Assembly (NCBI RefSeq): GCF_029581195.1
Contig: NZ_CP120737.1
Span: 1,922,001 to 1,986,000 of the forward strand
DNA length: 64,000 nt
From: Solwaraspora sp. WMMD791
Lineage (GTDB): Bacteria; Actinomycetota; Actinomycetes; Mycobacteriales; Micromonosporaceae
Direction of reading: 5' to 3'
Position 1 is the stretch's first letter. The number at the start of each line of letters is the position of its first letter. The translations under genes and the position numbers were made by a program. Shown here in pieces: positions 32,957 through 41,368 of the stretch. The notes below the pieces were generated by a model. It had not been told where the DNA came from, searched no databases, and saw only the letters and a program-made list of their open reading frames with translations.

Positions 32957-34120
32957 ATGCGGGTGCTGTTCGCGTCGTGGGCGGGTGGCGGCCATTTCGC
33001 CCCACTCGTTCCGACCGGCTGGGCGCTGCGCGCCGCCGGTCACGAGGTGTTGGTCGCCTGCCATCCCACTGAGACCGGTCCGGTGGTGCGGGCCGGTCTG
33101 CCGGCGCTGCCGCTCGGACCGCCGGTCGACATGTTCGCCCTGCTGCGCCAGCAGCGGCGGGAACGGCTGCGGCACCCCCGGCCGACCCCGGCCACCGGTC
33201 AGCTCGATTTCACCGGAATGGTCGCCACCGCCGAGGTCGTCGCCGGTCTGCTCGCCGACGAACTGCTGCGGTTCAGCCGTGACTGGCGCCCGGACCTGGT
33301 GGTCTACGAGCCGGCGGCGCTGGTCGGGCCGCTGGTCGCCACCCTGCTGAGGATCCCGGCGGTACGCCAGTTGTGGTGCTGCGACTTCACCTCGCCGGTC
33401 AACGGTTTCCCCCGACGGATCACCGGCCCACTGGCCCAGCGGTACGGAATCGACGGTGTCGACCCCGCAGGTGACCTGACGCTGGACCCGTGTCCACCCG
33501 AGCTGCAGATCAGTGACGACCTGCCCCGGATGCCGGTGCGGTACGTGCCGTTCAACGGACCGGCGCGGATGCCCGACTGGCTCACCGCGCCGGCCCGCCG
33601 GCCACGGGTCTGTCTGACCTGGGGTACGTCGTTGCACGCACTCGATCCGGACCGGATGCGGCACGTGCCCGCGATCCTGCGGGCGCTCGGCACCCTCGAC
33701 GCCGAGCTGGTCGTGGCGGTACCGGACAGCCAGCGTGACCTGTTCGCCCCGGTGCCGGCGACCGTACGGTCCATCGGGCGGATTCCGCTGGACCTGCTGC
33801 TGCCCAGCTGTGACCTGCTGGTGCACCAGGGCGGTGGGGGCACGATGATGACCGCCGCCGTGCACGGGGTGCCGCAGGTCGCCGTACCGAGTCTGCCGGA
33901 CCAGACGTTCAACGCCGGCCGGTTGGCCGGTGCCGGTGCCGGGCGGTGGGTAGGCGGCGGCGAGCAGGTCGACGCGGGCGAGGTGGCGGCGTGCGCCGCC
34001 GAGGTCCTGGCTGATCCGTCGTACGCGCGGGCCGCCGCCGGGCTGGCCGCCCGGATCGCCGTACGGCCCGCGCCGGCGGCCGTCGTGGCCGACCTGGAGC
34101 GGTGGGTCGCCCGCCGCTGA
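32957..34120 (+). CDS. GT1 glycosyltransferase (copy A)
   Basis: A 387-residue GT-B enzyme of the macrolide/aromatic polyketide type (YjiC-like). N-terminal acceptor domain: MRVLFASWAGGGHFAPLVPTGWAL. Linker motif LDPCPPELQISDDLP and C-terminal donor domain with RVCLTWGTSLHALD and the NDP-sugar motif HQGGGGTMMTA (about residues 289-299), then VPSLPDQTFNAGRLAGAG. Shares these motifs with copies at 39987 and 55590. Likely adds a sugar to the polyketide aglycone. The ATG follows GGAGGCGGTC. Convergent with the ABC exporter. Confidence 0.92.
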   Translation: MRVLFASWAGGGHFAPLVPTGWALRAAGHEVLVACHPTETGPVVRAGLPALPLGPPVDMFALLRQQRRERLRHPRPTPATGQLDFTGMVATAEVVAGLLADELLRFSRDWRPDLVVYEPAALVGPLVATLLRIPAVRQLWCCDFTSPVNGFPRRITGPLAQRYGIDGVDPAGDLTLDPCPPELQISDDLPRMPVRYVPFNGPARMPDWLTAPARRPRVCLTWGTSLHALDPDRMRHVPAILRALGTLDAELVVAVPDSQRDLFAPVPATVRSIGRIPLDLLLPSCDLLVHQGGGGTMMTAAVHGVPQVAVPSLPDQTFNAGRLAGAGAGRWVGGGEQVDAGEVAACAAEVLADPSYARAAAGLAARIAVRPAPAAVVADLERWVARR

Positions 34121-34150
34121 CCGGCCGGCCCCGACGCGGTACCCGCCCGG

Positions 34151-37100
34151 TCAGACCGGCGCGGATGCCGCTGGTGCGTCCACCGGGGCGGTGGGCAGCG
34201 CCGCCGCCGTCCACAGTTGGTGGTAGCGGCCACCGGCCGTCACCAGCTGGGCATGGGTGCCGAACTCGACGATCCGGCCGTCGGCGACGACCGCGATCCG
34301 ATCGGCCATCCGGGCCGTCTGCAGCCGGTGGGCGATCATCACGGTGGTCCGCCCCTCGGCGACGGCACGGACCGCCGCCAGCACCCGGGCCTCGGTCGAC
34401 AGGTCGAGCTTGGCGGTCGCCTCGTCCAGCAGCACCACCGCCGGATCGACCAGGTAGGCGCGGGCCAGGCAGACCAGCTGCCGCAGACCGGCGGAGAGCA
34501 GGTCGCCGCGTTCGCCCACCGCCGACCCGTAGCCCTGTGGCAGCCCGATGATGCCCTGGTGGGCACCGACCGCGCGGGCGGCCGCCTCGACCTCGGCGTC
34601 GGTGGCCTCGGGCCGGCCGTAGCCGATGTTGTCCCGGATGGTGCCGGCGAACAGGTACGGCTCCTGCGGCAGGTAGCCGACGGTACGCCGCAGCGTGGTG
34701 GGGTCGAGATCGGCCAGCGGTACGCCGTCGAGGAGCACCTGTCCGGCGTCCGGGTCGTAGAACCGGGCCAGCAGCTTGACGATTGTCGACTTGCCGGCTC
34801 CGGTCGGCCCGACCAGGGCCAGCGTCGTCCCCGCCGGGACCGCCAGGTCCACGTCGTGCAGCACCTCGCTGCGGGTGCCCGGGTAGCGGAACCGCACGCC
34901 GGTCAGCCGCAGTTCGCCGCGGATCCGCGCGGGCCGTACGGGGGACGTCGGCGGCGGTGGGCCGGGCTTCTCGTCGAACAGTTCCCGGATCCGGCCGGTG
35001 GAGACGCCGACCCGCTGCACGTCGGAGGTCACGAACGTGCCCAGTTCCACGATCGGGGGGAAGAACAGCCCCACCCACAGGACGAAGGCGATCAGCTCGC
35101 CGGCGGTGAGCACGCCACGGGCCAGGAGCACGGCACCCAGCCCGAACACCATGGTCAGCGCCATGCCACTGAGGAAGGTGACCACCGGATAGCTGGCGGC
35201 GATCAGCTTCTCGGCGGCGAGCCGGTGGTCCAGGTAGATCCGGATCAGTCGACGGTACTCGGCGTGCTGGCGCTCCTGCTGGCCGAACGCCTGGGCCTCG
35301 CGTACTCCGGCGAGGTTCTCCTGCAACGCGGCGTTGGCGTCGGCCATCTGTTCGCGGGCGGCCAGGAACGCCGCGCCGAGCCGGGCGTTGAACCAGCGCA
35401 GCAGCAGGATGAAGGGCACCACCGACGCGGCGACCAGCGTCGCCAGCACCGCGTCGACGACCAGCATCGCCGCCAGGACGCCGACGACGGTGAGGACGGC
35501 GACGACCGCCCCGACCAGGCCGGTGGTGGCGAACTGGGCGAAGCCCTGTACGTCGTGGATCAGCCGGGTGAGCAGGCGGCCGGCCGGCTGCCGTTCGTAG
35601 TAGGACACCGGCAGCCGGATCATCCGGGTCCAGACGATCATCCGTAGGGTGGCGACGACCCGTTGCCCGGCCCGGCCGGCGACGATCGCGGTGACCGGGG
35701 CGAGCAGCAGGCCGACCAGGCTGGTCACCAGGATCGCCGCCGCCGCGGTGAGCACCCCGTCCATCGACTGGGCGAGCATGCCGTCGTCGACGGCCGAGCG
35801 GGTGAACAGCGGGCCGAGGACGCCAGCGACCGTCTGCACCGCCAGCAGTGCCAGGACGAGGGCGAACCCGGCGCGGTGCGGCCGCAGCAGCGCACCGACG
35901 GAGAACGGCCCGGCCAGGTCGATCGCGCCGACCGGGTAGGAGTCGCGGGGCGGGGCGAGCCGGGCCGCGGCGGCGCGCAGCCGCTCGTCGCCGGCACCGG
36001 GCCGGCCGGTACGCCGGCCGCCCCGGCGGGCCGGTGCCGGCGACGCGGCCGGGCGGGCCGGACCGGCCACCGCCGTCGGGTCGACCTCCGCCGTCGGGTC
36101 GACGCTCACGGCGGCCTGCGGGTCCACCAACCGCCGGTACGCCGGACAGCGCTCCAGCAGCTCCGCGTGCCGGCCCTGGTCGACGATCCGACCCGCGTCG
36201 AGCACGACGATCCGGTCGGCGGCGGCGATGGTGGCGGCCCGGTAGCCGACGTAGATCACGGTCCGGCCGACCGCCCAGTCGCGCAGCCGCCGGTGGATCT
36301 CCCATTCCAGGCTGGCGTCGACCCCGGCGGTCGGGTCGTCGAGCAGCAGCACCCGGGGCTCGGTCAGCAGGGTGCGGGCCAGGGCGATCCGCTGCCGCTG
36401 GCCACCGGACAGGGTGGATCCCCGGTCGCCGACCACCGTCGCGTACCCGTCGGGGAGGTCGGCGACGAAGTCGTGGGCGCCGGCGACCCGGGCCACCGTC
36501 TCGACCTCGTCGTCGGTCGCGTCGGGCCGGCCGTACCGGATGTTGTCCCCGATGGTGCCGGTGAACAGCAGCGGCTCGTCGAACACCGATCCGACCTGCC
36601 GACGCAGCGACCGCAGGGTCACCGTACGCAGGTCGGTGCCGTCGAGCCGGACCGCACCGGACTGCGGGTCGTGGAACCGGGCCAGCAGCTTCAGCAGGGT
36701 CGACTTGCCGGACCCGGCGACCCCTACCAGGGCGACCGACTCGCCAGCGGCGACCTTCAGCGACAGTCCGTCCACCACCGGCGCGCCGTCGGGATAGCCG
36801 AACCGGACCCGGTCCACCGAGACGTCTCCGCGCAGCGGCGGCAGCAGGCCGGCCGCCGGGTCCTCGACCACCGCCGGTGGCAGGTCCAGCAGGTCCAGCA
36901 CCCGCTCGGCGCAGACCCCGGCCTCCTGCAGGTCCACGACGGAGTCGGCCAGCCACCGTACGCTGCCGATCAGCTGCCCGGCGAAGATGCTCAGCGCGAG
37001 GAACGTCCCCAGGGTGATCTCACCGCGCAGGGTCAGCCAGCCGCCGAGGACGACCACCACCACCTGGGTCAGCAGCGGCACCAGGTCGAGCAGCGGCTGG

Positions 37101-37924
37101 TGGGTGGCCTGCAACCGGATGCTGCGCATCCGGGAGCCGAACAGCTGGTCGGCCGCGGTGGCCAACCGTCCGGTCTCGCGGGACTCCTGGCCAAAGGCCT
37201 TGACCACCCGTACGCCGTGGATGGCCAGACTCGCCGTCTGCGCCACGTCCGCCTCCCGCTGCTGCGCGTCCCAGATCGCCGGGCGGACCCGGCGCCGGAT
37301 CCACCAGGCGGCGGCGAGCAGCATCGGCACGCTCAGCAGCGCCGCGACGCCGACCGCCGGGTGCAGCAGCAGCATCAGGACCCCGGCGGTCGCCACGACG
37401 ACGACCGCACCGAGCAGCCGGGGCAGCGAGGCGACGGCCCGGGACATCCGGTCGATGTCCAGGTTCAGCCGGGCGGCGAGTTGCCCTGGCGGTAGCGGCT
37501 GGCTGTCCGGGTCGATGCGCTGCATCCGCTGGTGCACCGCGTCGTAGACCAGGAACTGGGCGTCGTTGGCGCCCTTGAGCTCACGGTAGGCGGCGATCCG
37601 CTGCGCGACGTACGCCAGTGCGCCGAGCAGCACCAGCGACGCCAGCGGCCACGGCAGCGCGCCGGTGTCGCCGGCCACCGCCAGGTCGAGCACGTGGCGT
37701 TGGACGAGCAGCAGGGCCGCCGCGGCGACACCCGCACCGATCGTGGCGGCGAAGGCGATCAGCAGGTTGCCTGGGCGCAGCCGCACGATCGGCAGCAGCC
37801 GTCGGACCCAGCCGGGTCGGCGGTCGGGCCGGTCGGTCGGGTCGGCAGCGGGGCCGGCGACCGGGCCGGTGCCCGGCTCGACGCCCGGCCGGCGCGGCGC
37901 GGGTACGGTACGGCTACGCGGCAT
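34151..37924 (-). CDS. Fused ABC-ABC multidrug exporter
   Basis: A single 1257-residue chain with order TMD1-NBD1-TMD2-NBD2, equivalent to a heterodimeric type IV exporter. NBD1: Walker A GVAGSGKST (about 404), signature LSGGQRQR, Walker B VLLLDDPTAGVD where the catalytic Glu is Asp, and H-loop VGYRAAT where His is Tyr. NBD2: Walker A GPTGAGKST (about 1043), signature LSAGLRQL, Walker B VVLLDEATAKLD, H-loop MIAHRLQT intact. So one catalytic site is degenerate, as in other asymmetric exporters. ATG preceded by GGAGGGTGACC. Most likely exports the cluster product and contributes to self-resistance. Confidence 0.93.
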   Translation of the reverse strand: MPRSRTVPAPRRPGVEPGTGPVAGPAADPTDRPDRRPGWVRRLLPIVRLRPGNLLIAFAATIGAGVAAAALLLVQRHVLDLAVAGDTGALPWPLASLVLLGALAYVAQRIAAYRELKGANDAQFLVYDAVHQRMQRIDPDSQPLPPGQLAARLNLDIDRMSRAVASLPRLLGAVVVVATAGVLMLLLHPAVGVAALLSVPMLLAAAWWIRRRVRPAIWDAQQREADVAQTASLAIHGVRVVKAFGQESRETGRLATAADQLFGSRMRSIRLQATHQPLLDLVPLLTQVVVVVLGGWLTLRGEITLGTFLALSIFAGQLIGSVRWLADSVVDLQEAGVCAERVLDLLDLPPAVVEDPAAGLLPPLRGDVSVDRVRFGYPDGAPVVDGLSLKVAAGESVALVGVAGSGKSTLLKLLARFHDPQSGAVRLDGTDLRTVTLRSLRRQVGSVFDEPLLFTGTIGDNIRYGRPDATDDEVETVARVAGAHDFVADLPDGYATVVGDRGSTLSGGQRQRIALARTLLTEPRVLLLDDPTAGVDASLEWEIHRRLRDWAVGRTVIYVGYRAATIAAADRIVVLDAGRIVDQGRHAELLERCPAYRRLVDPQAAVSVDPTAEVDPTAVAGPARPAASPAPARRGGRRTGRPGAGDERLRAAAARLAPPRDSYPVGAIDLAGPFSVGALLRPHRAGFALVLALLAVQTVAGVLGPLFTRSAVDDGMLAQSMDGVLTAAAAILVTSLVGLLLAPVTAIVAGRAGQRVVATLRMIVWTRMIRLPVSYYERQPAGRLLTRLIHDVQGFAQFATTGLVGAVVAVLTVVGVLAAMLVVDAVLATLVAASVVPFILLLRWFNARLGAAFLAAREQMADANAALQENLAGVREAQAFGQQERQHAEYRRLIRIYLDHRLAAEKLIAASYPVVTFLSGMALTMVFGLGAVLLARGVLTAGELIAFVLWVGLFFPPIVELGTFVTSDVQRVGVSTGRIRELFDEKPGPPPPTSPVRPARIRGELRLTGVRFRYPGTRSEVLHDVDLAVPAGTTLALVGPTGAGKSTIVKLLARFYDPDAGQVLLDGVPLADLDPTTLRRTVGYLPQEPYLFAGTIRDNIGYGRPEATDAEVEAAARAVGAHQGIIGLPQGYGSAVGERGDLLSAGLRQLVCLARAYLVDPAVVLLDEATAKLDLSTEARVLAAVRAVAEGRTTVMIAHRLQTARMADRIAVVADGRIVEFGTHAQLVTAGGRYHQLWTAAALPTAPVDAPAASAPV

Positions 37925-37939
37925 GGGTCACCCTCCGGG

Positions 37940-38683
37940 TCAGAGTCCACCGTCGACGTTGATGGTGCTGCCGGAGATCGCACCGGAGCATCGGGCGTCG
38001 CCGAGGAAACACACGACCTCGGCGACGTCGATGGCGGTGACGAACCGGCGTAGCGGGATCGCCGCCAGCAGCGCGGCCCGCACCGGGGGTGGCAGGTCGA
38101 GACCCCGTTCGGTGACGACGACGCCAGGGGCGACAGTGTTCACCCGGATAGACCGGGGGGCCAGCTCCTTGGCCAGGGCCCGGGTGAAGCCGGCGAGCCC
38201 GGCCTTGGCCGCGGTGAACACCACGTGCCCGGGCCGGCCGCGGTCGGCCATCCCGGCACCGACGTTGACCACCGCGCCGCCGTCGGTGAGCAGCCCGAGC
38301 AGCGCGCGGGTGACGAGCAGCTGCGCGGTGAGGTTGGTGTGCAGCCCGTCGTGGATCTCCTGCTCACCGCTGGCCGACAAGGGTGCCGGACGGTAGCTGC
38401 CGAAGTTGTTCACCAGCAGGTCGACACCGCCCGGCTGATCGCGGACGGCGGCGGTGAGCACGGCGCGCCCGGCCGGGGTGGTCAGGTCGGCGCGGACCGT
38501 CCGGCAGCGTCGGGCGTCCCAGCCCGGCGCGCTGGCGAGGCGTTCGGCGGCGGCGTCGTCGCCCTGGTAGACGGCGAGAACGGCGACACCGGCGCTGGCC
38601 AACGCCAGGCTGGTGGCGCGCCCGACCCCCCGGGTCCCGCCGGTGACGACCGCCCGGCGGGGGGCGGTCGGCGCCGGGGTCAC
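37940..38683 (-). CDS. Short-chain dehydrogenase-fold protein lacking catalytic Ser/Tyr
   Basis: A 247-residue FabG-like protein. The NAD(P)-binding GG-T-RGVG (VVTGGTRGVG) and VNNFG are present, but the catalytic Ser is Ala (NVGAGM, residue 143) and YxxxK is FTAAK (Phe 156, Lys 160). The C-terminus ends ISGSTINVDGGL as in active FabG. By comparison the ketoreductase at 48035 is canonical. Its start overlaps the end of the preceding SDR-like gene, in an operon cupin - SDR-like - this gene. Probably not a classical reductase; may be a cyclase helper or bind a tautomer. Confidence 0.85.
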   Translation of the reverse strand: MTPAPTAPRRAVVTGGTRGVGRATSLALASAGVAVLAVYQGDDAAAERLASAPGWDARRCRTVRADLTTPAGRAVLTAAVRDQPGGVDLLVNNFGSYRPAPLSASGEQEIHDGLHTNLTAQLLVTRALLGLLTDGGAVVNVGAGMADRGRPGHVVFTAAKAGLAGFTRALAKELAPRSIRVNTVAPGVVVTERGLDLPPPVRAALLAAIPLRRFVTAIDVAEVVCFLGDARCSGAISGSTINVDGGL

Positions 38684-39330
38684 GGCGTACCGCCGAGCCG
38701 CAGGGTCTGCCCGGTGACGCCGGCGGCCCGGTCGCTGGCCAGGAAGAGCACGGCGGCGCTGACCTGGTCGGGCCGGTCGGCGCAGCCCGGACCGGCGACC
38801 TGGTTGACCCGCACACCGGCCGGGCCGAACTCGGTGGCGAGGGCACGGGCCAGCCCGGTCAGCCCGGCCTCGGTGACGGCGTCGGGCCCCGGCCCGGCCG
38901 GCGGCACCGCGACGAACACCAGGCCGCCACCGCCGGACGCCGCGACCGCGACCTGCCGGCCGACCCGTCGGGCGGTGGCGAGTGCCCGGTCGGACGCCGC
39001 GCCGGGGTCGTCGTCGTCCGTCGGGTCGGGTTCGTCGGCGGACGCCGCGTCGGGGTCGTCGGACGGCGGGCCGGTGCGACCGGCGGGCATCTCGACGACG
39101 TGGACCAGAAGGTGCGGCCCACGATCGTGGAGTCGACAGTCGGCGACCGCGTCGGCGAGGCCACTGACCGGGTGCGGGTCGACGCCCCGCACCCGGGCAC
39201 CGGCGGCGGCCAGGCCCGCCGCGACGGCCCTGCCGACGGTGGTCCGCGCTGCGGTGAGCAGCACGACGCGCCCCGACAGCGGACCACCGGTGCCGGCGGT
39301 GCCCACGCTCGCCGTTGCCGACCCGGTCAC
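38680..39330 (-). CDS. Degenerate SDR-like protein
   Basis: A 216-residue protein with a recognisable but decayed Rossmann fold: VVLLTAARTTVGRAVAAGLAAAGARVRGVD at the start (the Gly-rich turn lacks the usual glycines), LARALATEFGPAGVRVNQVAGPG and VLFLASDRAAGVTGQTLRLGG near the end. No YxxxK is present and about 30 residues of the central part are replaced by an Asp/Pro-rich stretch (SDDPDAASADEPDPTDDDD). GTG start is inside the end of the cupin gene; overlaps the next SDR by 4 bp. Perhaps a partner subunit of its neighbour. Confidence 0.75.
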   Translation of the reverse strand: MTGSATASVGTAGTGGPLSGRVVLLTAARTTVGRAVAAGLAAAGARVRGVDPHPVSGLADAVADCRLHDRGPHLLVHVVEMPAGRTGPPSDDPDAASADEPDPTDDDDPGAASDRALATARRVGRQVAVAASGGGGLVFVAVPPAGPGPDAVTEAGLTGLARALATEFGPAGVRVNQVAGPGCADRPDQVSAAVLFLASDRAAGVTGQTLRLGGTP

Positions 39331-39800
39331 CGCGGTCCGACCGGCAGACCCGGCCCGACCTGCAGGGTCGGTCCAGCGCCCGGCTGCGGTTCGGTGTCGA
39401 CGTGGCCGAGTTCGGGCCGGGGCGCGAGCGGACAGAGCTGGAAGGTGGCGACCGCCGGGGCGTCGCTGGAGTTCGTGACCCGGTGCGGTACGCCGATCGG
39501 GACGAACACCGCCTGCCCGGCGTCTACCGGCACCTCGGTGCCGTCGAGGCGGACGATCACCGACCCGGAGACGACGTACAGGAACTCCTCGGAGTACGGG
39601 TGGTAGTGCTCGGAGACGTACTCGCCGGGGGCCAGGGTGACCACACCGAGGAACCCGGCGGTGGCGCCGACGGTCGACGGACCGAGCAGTACCCGCAGGT
39701 CGCCGCCGCGGCGGCGGTTCGCCGCGACGTCGGCGGTACCGACCGGCCGGGGCACGACGGGGGGTGACGGTGGACTGGCTGGTCGTTCGACGGCGGACAT
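39327..39800 (-). CDS. Cupin polyketide cyclase-like protein
   Basis: A 157-residue single-domain cupin. Metal ligands sit in GEYVSEHYHPYSEEFLYVVSG (H, H, E) and the second motif FVPIGVPHRVTN. Such small cupins, typified by RemF of resistomycin, act as ring cyclases in aromatic type II polyketide pathways and are part of the pentangular polyphenol set. The ATG has GGGAGGCCACCG upstream, which decides the start. First gene of an operon with two SDR-like genes, divergent from the GT1 at 39987. Confidence 0.82.
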   Translation of the reverse strand: MSAVERPASPPSPPVVPRPVGTADVAANRRRGGDLRVLLGPSTVGATAGFLGVVTLAPGEYVSEHYHPYSEEFLYVVSGSVIVRLDGTEVPVDAGQAVFVPIGVPHRVTNSSDAPAVATFQLCPLAPRPELGHVDTEPQPGAGPTLQVGPGLPVGPR

Positions 39801-39986
39801 CGGTGGCCTCCCTGCTGGGCTGGGCACGTCGACGACACGATCGCCTCCCCCGGTCGCGGCCGGCTCCAGCCCGGCTCCACCCGCAGGTCCGCCCACCGGC
39901 TTCCAGCCCGCTTCGACCGGTTCACCACCGGCACCGCCGACGATCACGCCGAGGCGCCACCGAGAGAACCCACCGAGGAGCCACCG
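39801..39986. promoter_or_regulatory. Divergent cupin / GT1 control region
   Basis: 186 bp between divergent genes; no other gene recognised. AGGAGCC at 39975-39981 is the likely ribosome site for the GT1 gene. Confidence 0.4.
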
Positions 39987-41336
39987 ATGCGTGTGTTGTT
40001 CACCACCTGGGCATGGCCGTCGCACTACTTCCCGATGGTGCCGCTGGCCTGGGCGTTGCGGGCCGCCGGTCACGACGTACGGATGACCAGTCAGCCCGAA
40101 CTGTTGCCGTCGATGGACCGCTCCGGTCTACCCACCAGCGGGGTCGGCCGGGATCTGGACATCGCGGGGGTGTTCCACCGGGCGACCGAACGGATCCGCC
40201 TCGACGGCGTACCGGCCGGCCGGCCGGCGAGCCAGCGGGCCCGGACCGACCGGATCACCGATCGGCTCGCCCCCGAGGGCGACCCCGCGCGGCTCAGCCC
40301 GGAGTTCCGGCTGCTGCGCGCGCTGGAGGACGAGATGCACGCGGTGTTCCGGGCGATCTGGGTGGAACGGGCGCAGACCGCGCCAGCCCGGACCTCCCTG
40401 TACGGCGAGGTCGCCGACCGGATGGTCGACGACCTGCTGGCGCTCGCCCGGTCGTGGCGGCCCGACCTGATCGTGTTCGACCCGCTGACCCACGCCGGCC
40501 CGGTCGTCGCCGCGCTGACCGGCGTGCCGGCGGTACGGACCCTGTTCGGCCCGGACGCCACCTACTTCATCAACGTGACCGGCCTGGACCCGCTGCTGGC
40601 CCGCTTCGGTCTGGAGTCGGTCGACCTGCTCGGCGCGGCCACCATCGACCCCTGCCCGCCCGGCCTGCAACTGTCCGAGCGGATCGCGCCGGCCCGGCGC
40701 ATCCGGACCCGCTACATCGCACACAACGGACTGTCCGAGGTGCCGGGCTGGGTGCACCGCCGCCCCGACCGGGCGCGCATCTGCCTGACCTGGGGTACGT
40801 CGATCCACCGGCTGCTCGGCGAACGTGGCTTCCTGCCCGGCGAGGTGCTGGCGGGTTGCGCGAAACTCGCCGCCGACCGGGGCGCCGACCTGATGCTGGC
40901 GATCACCGCCAACCAGCGGACGATGCTGCCGGCGCTGCCGTCGAACGTCACGGTGGTCGAGTCGGTCCCGTTGGATGCGTTGCTGCCGAGCTGCGACGCG
41001 CTGATCCACCAGGGCGGGGCCGGCACCATGCTGACCGCGCTGCGGCACGGCCTGCCGCAGATCGTGCTGCCGCAGATCCTCGACGAGGGCGTCAACGGTT
41101 ACCTGCTGGCCCAGGCCGGCGCCGGGGTGCTGCGCCGGGCGACCGAGGTGACCGCCGCGCAGTTGCTCACCGACGGCCATCTGCTGCTGGACGACCCGGG
41201 GTACCGGCAGGCGGCCCAGCGGCTGCGGGCCGAGATGCTCGCCCAGCCGGCACCGAACGAGATCATCGACGACCTGGTCGCCCTGGCCGGTGCCACCTCG
41301 GCCGGTCAGCGTCCGGGCGTCGCCGCCACGCACTGA
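39987..41336 (+). CDS. GT1 glycosyltransferase (copy B)
   Basis: A 449-residue GT-B enzyme, about 60 residues longer than copy A because of an insertion in the N-terminal domain (ASQRARTDRITDRLAPEGDPARLSPEF region). MRVLFTTWAWPSHYFPMVPLAWAL, TIDPCPPGLQLSE, RICLTWGTSIHRLLGE and the donor motif HQGGAGTMLTA (about 340-350) define it. No AveBVI/EryCII-like activator gene is adjacent. Likely a second sugar attachment. Followed 32 bp later by the PHP hydrolase gene, so probably cotranscribed. Confidence 0.92.
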   Translation: MRVLFTTWAWPSHYFPMVPLAWALRAAGHDVRMTSQPELLPSMDRSGLPTSGVGRDLDIAGVFHRATERIRLDGVPAGRPASQRARTDRITDRLAPEGDPARLSPEFRLLRALEDEMHAVFRAIWVERAQTAPARTSLYGEVADRMVDDLLALARSWRPDLIVFDPLTHAGPVVAALTGVPAVRTLFGPDATYFINVTGLDPLLARFGLESVDLLGAATIDPCPPGLQLSERIAPARRIRTRYIAHNGLSEVPGWVHRRPDRARICLTWGTSIHRLLGERGFLPGEVLAGCAKLAADRGADLMLAITANQRTMLPALPSNVTVVESVPLDALLPSCDALIHQGGAGTMLTALRHGLPQIVLPQILDEGVNGYLLAQAGAGVLRRATEVTAAQLLTDGHLLLDDPGYRQAAQRLRAEMLAQPAPNEIIDDLVALAGATSAGQRPGVAATH

Positions 41337-41368
41337 CCACCACGGTGAACCCACGAGGAGCGCGACAC

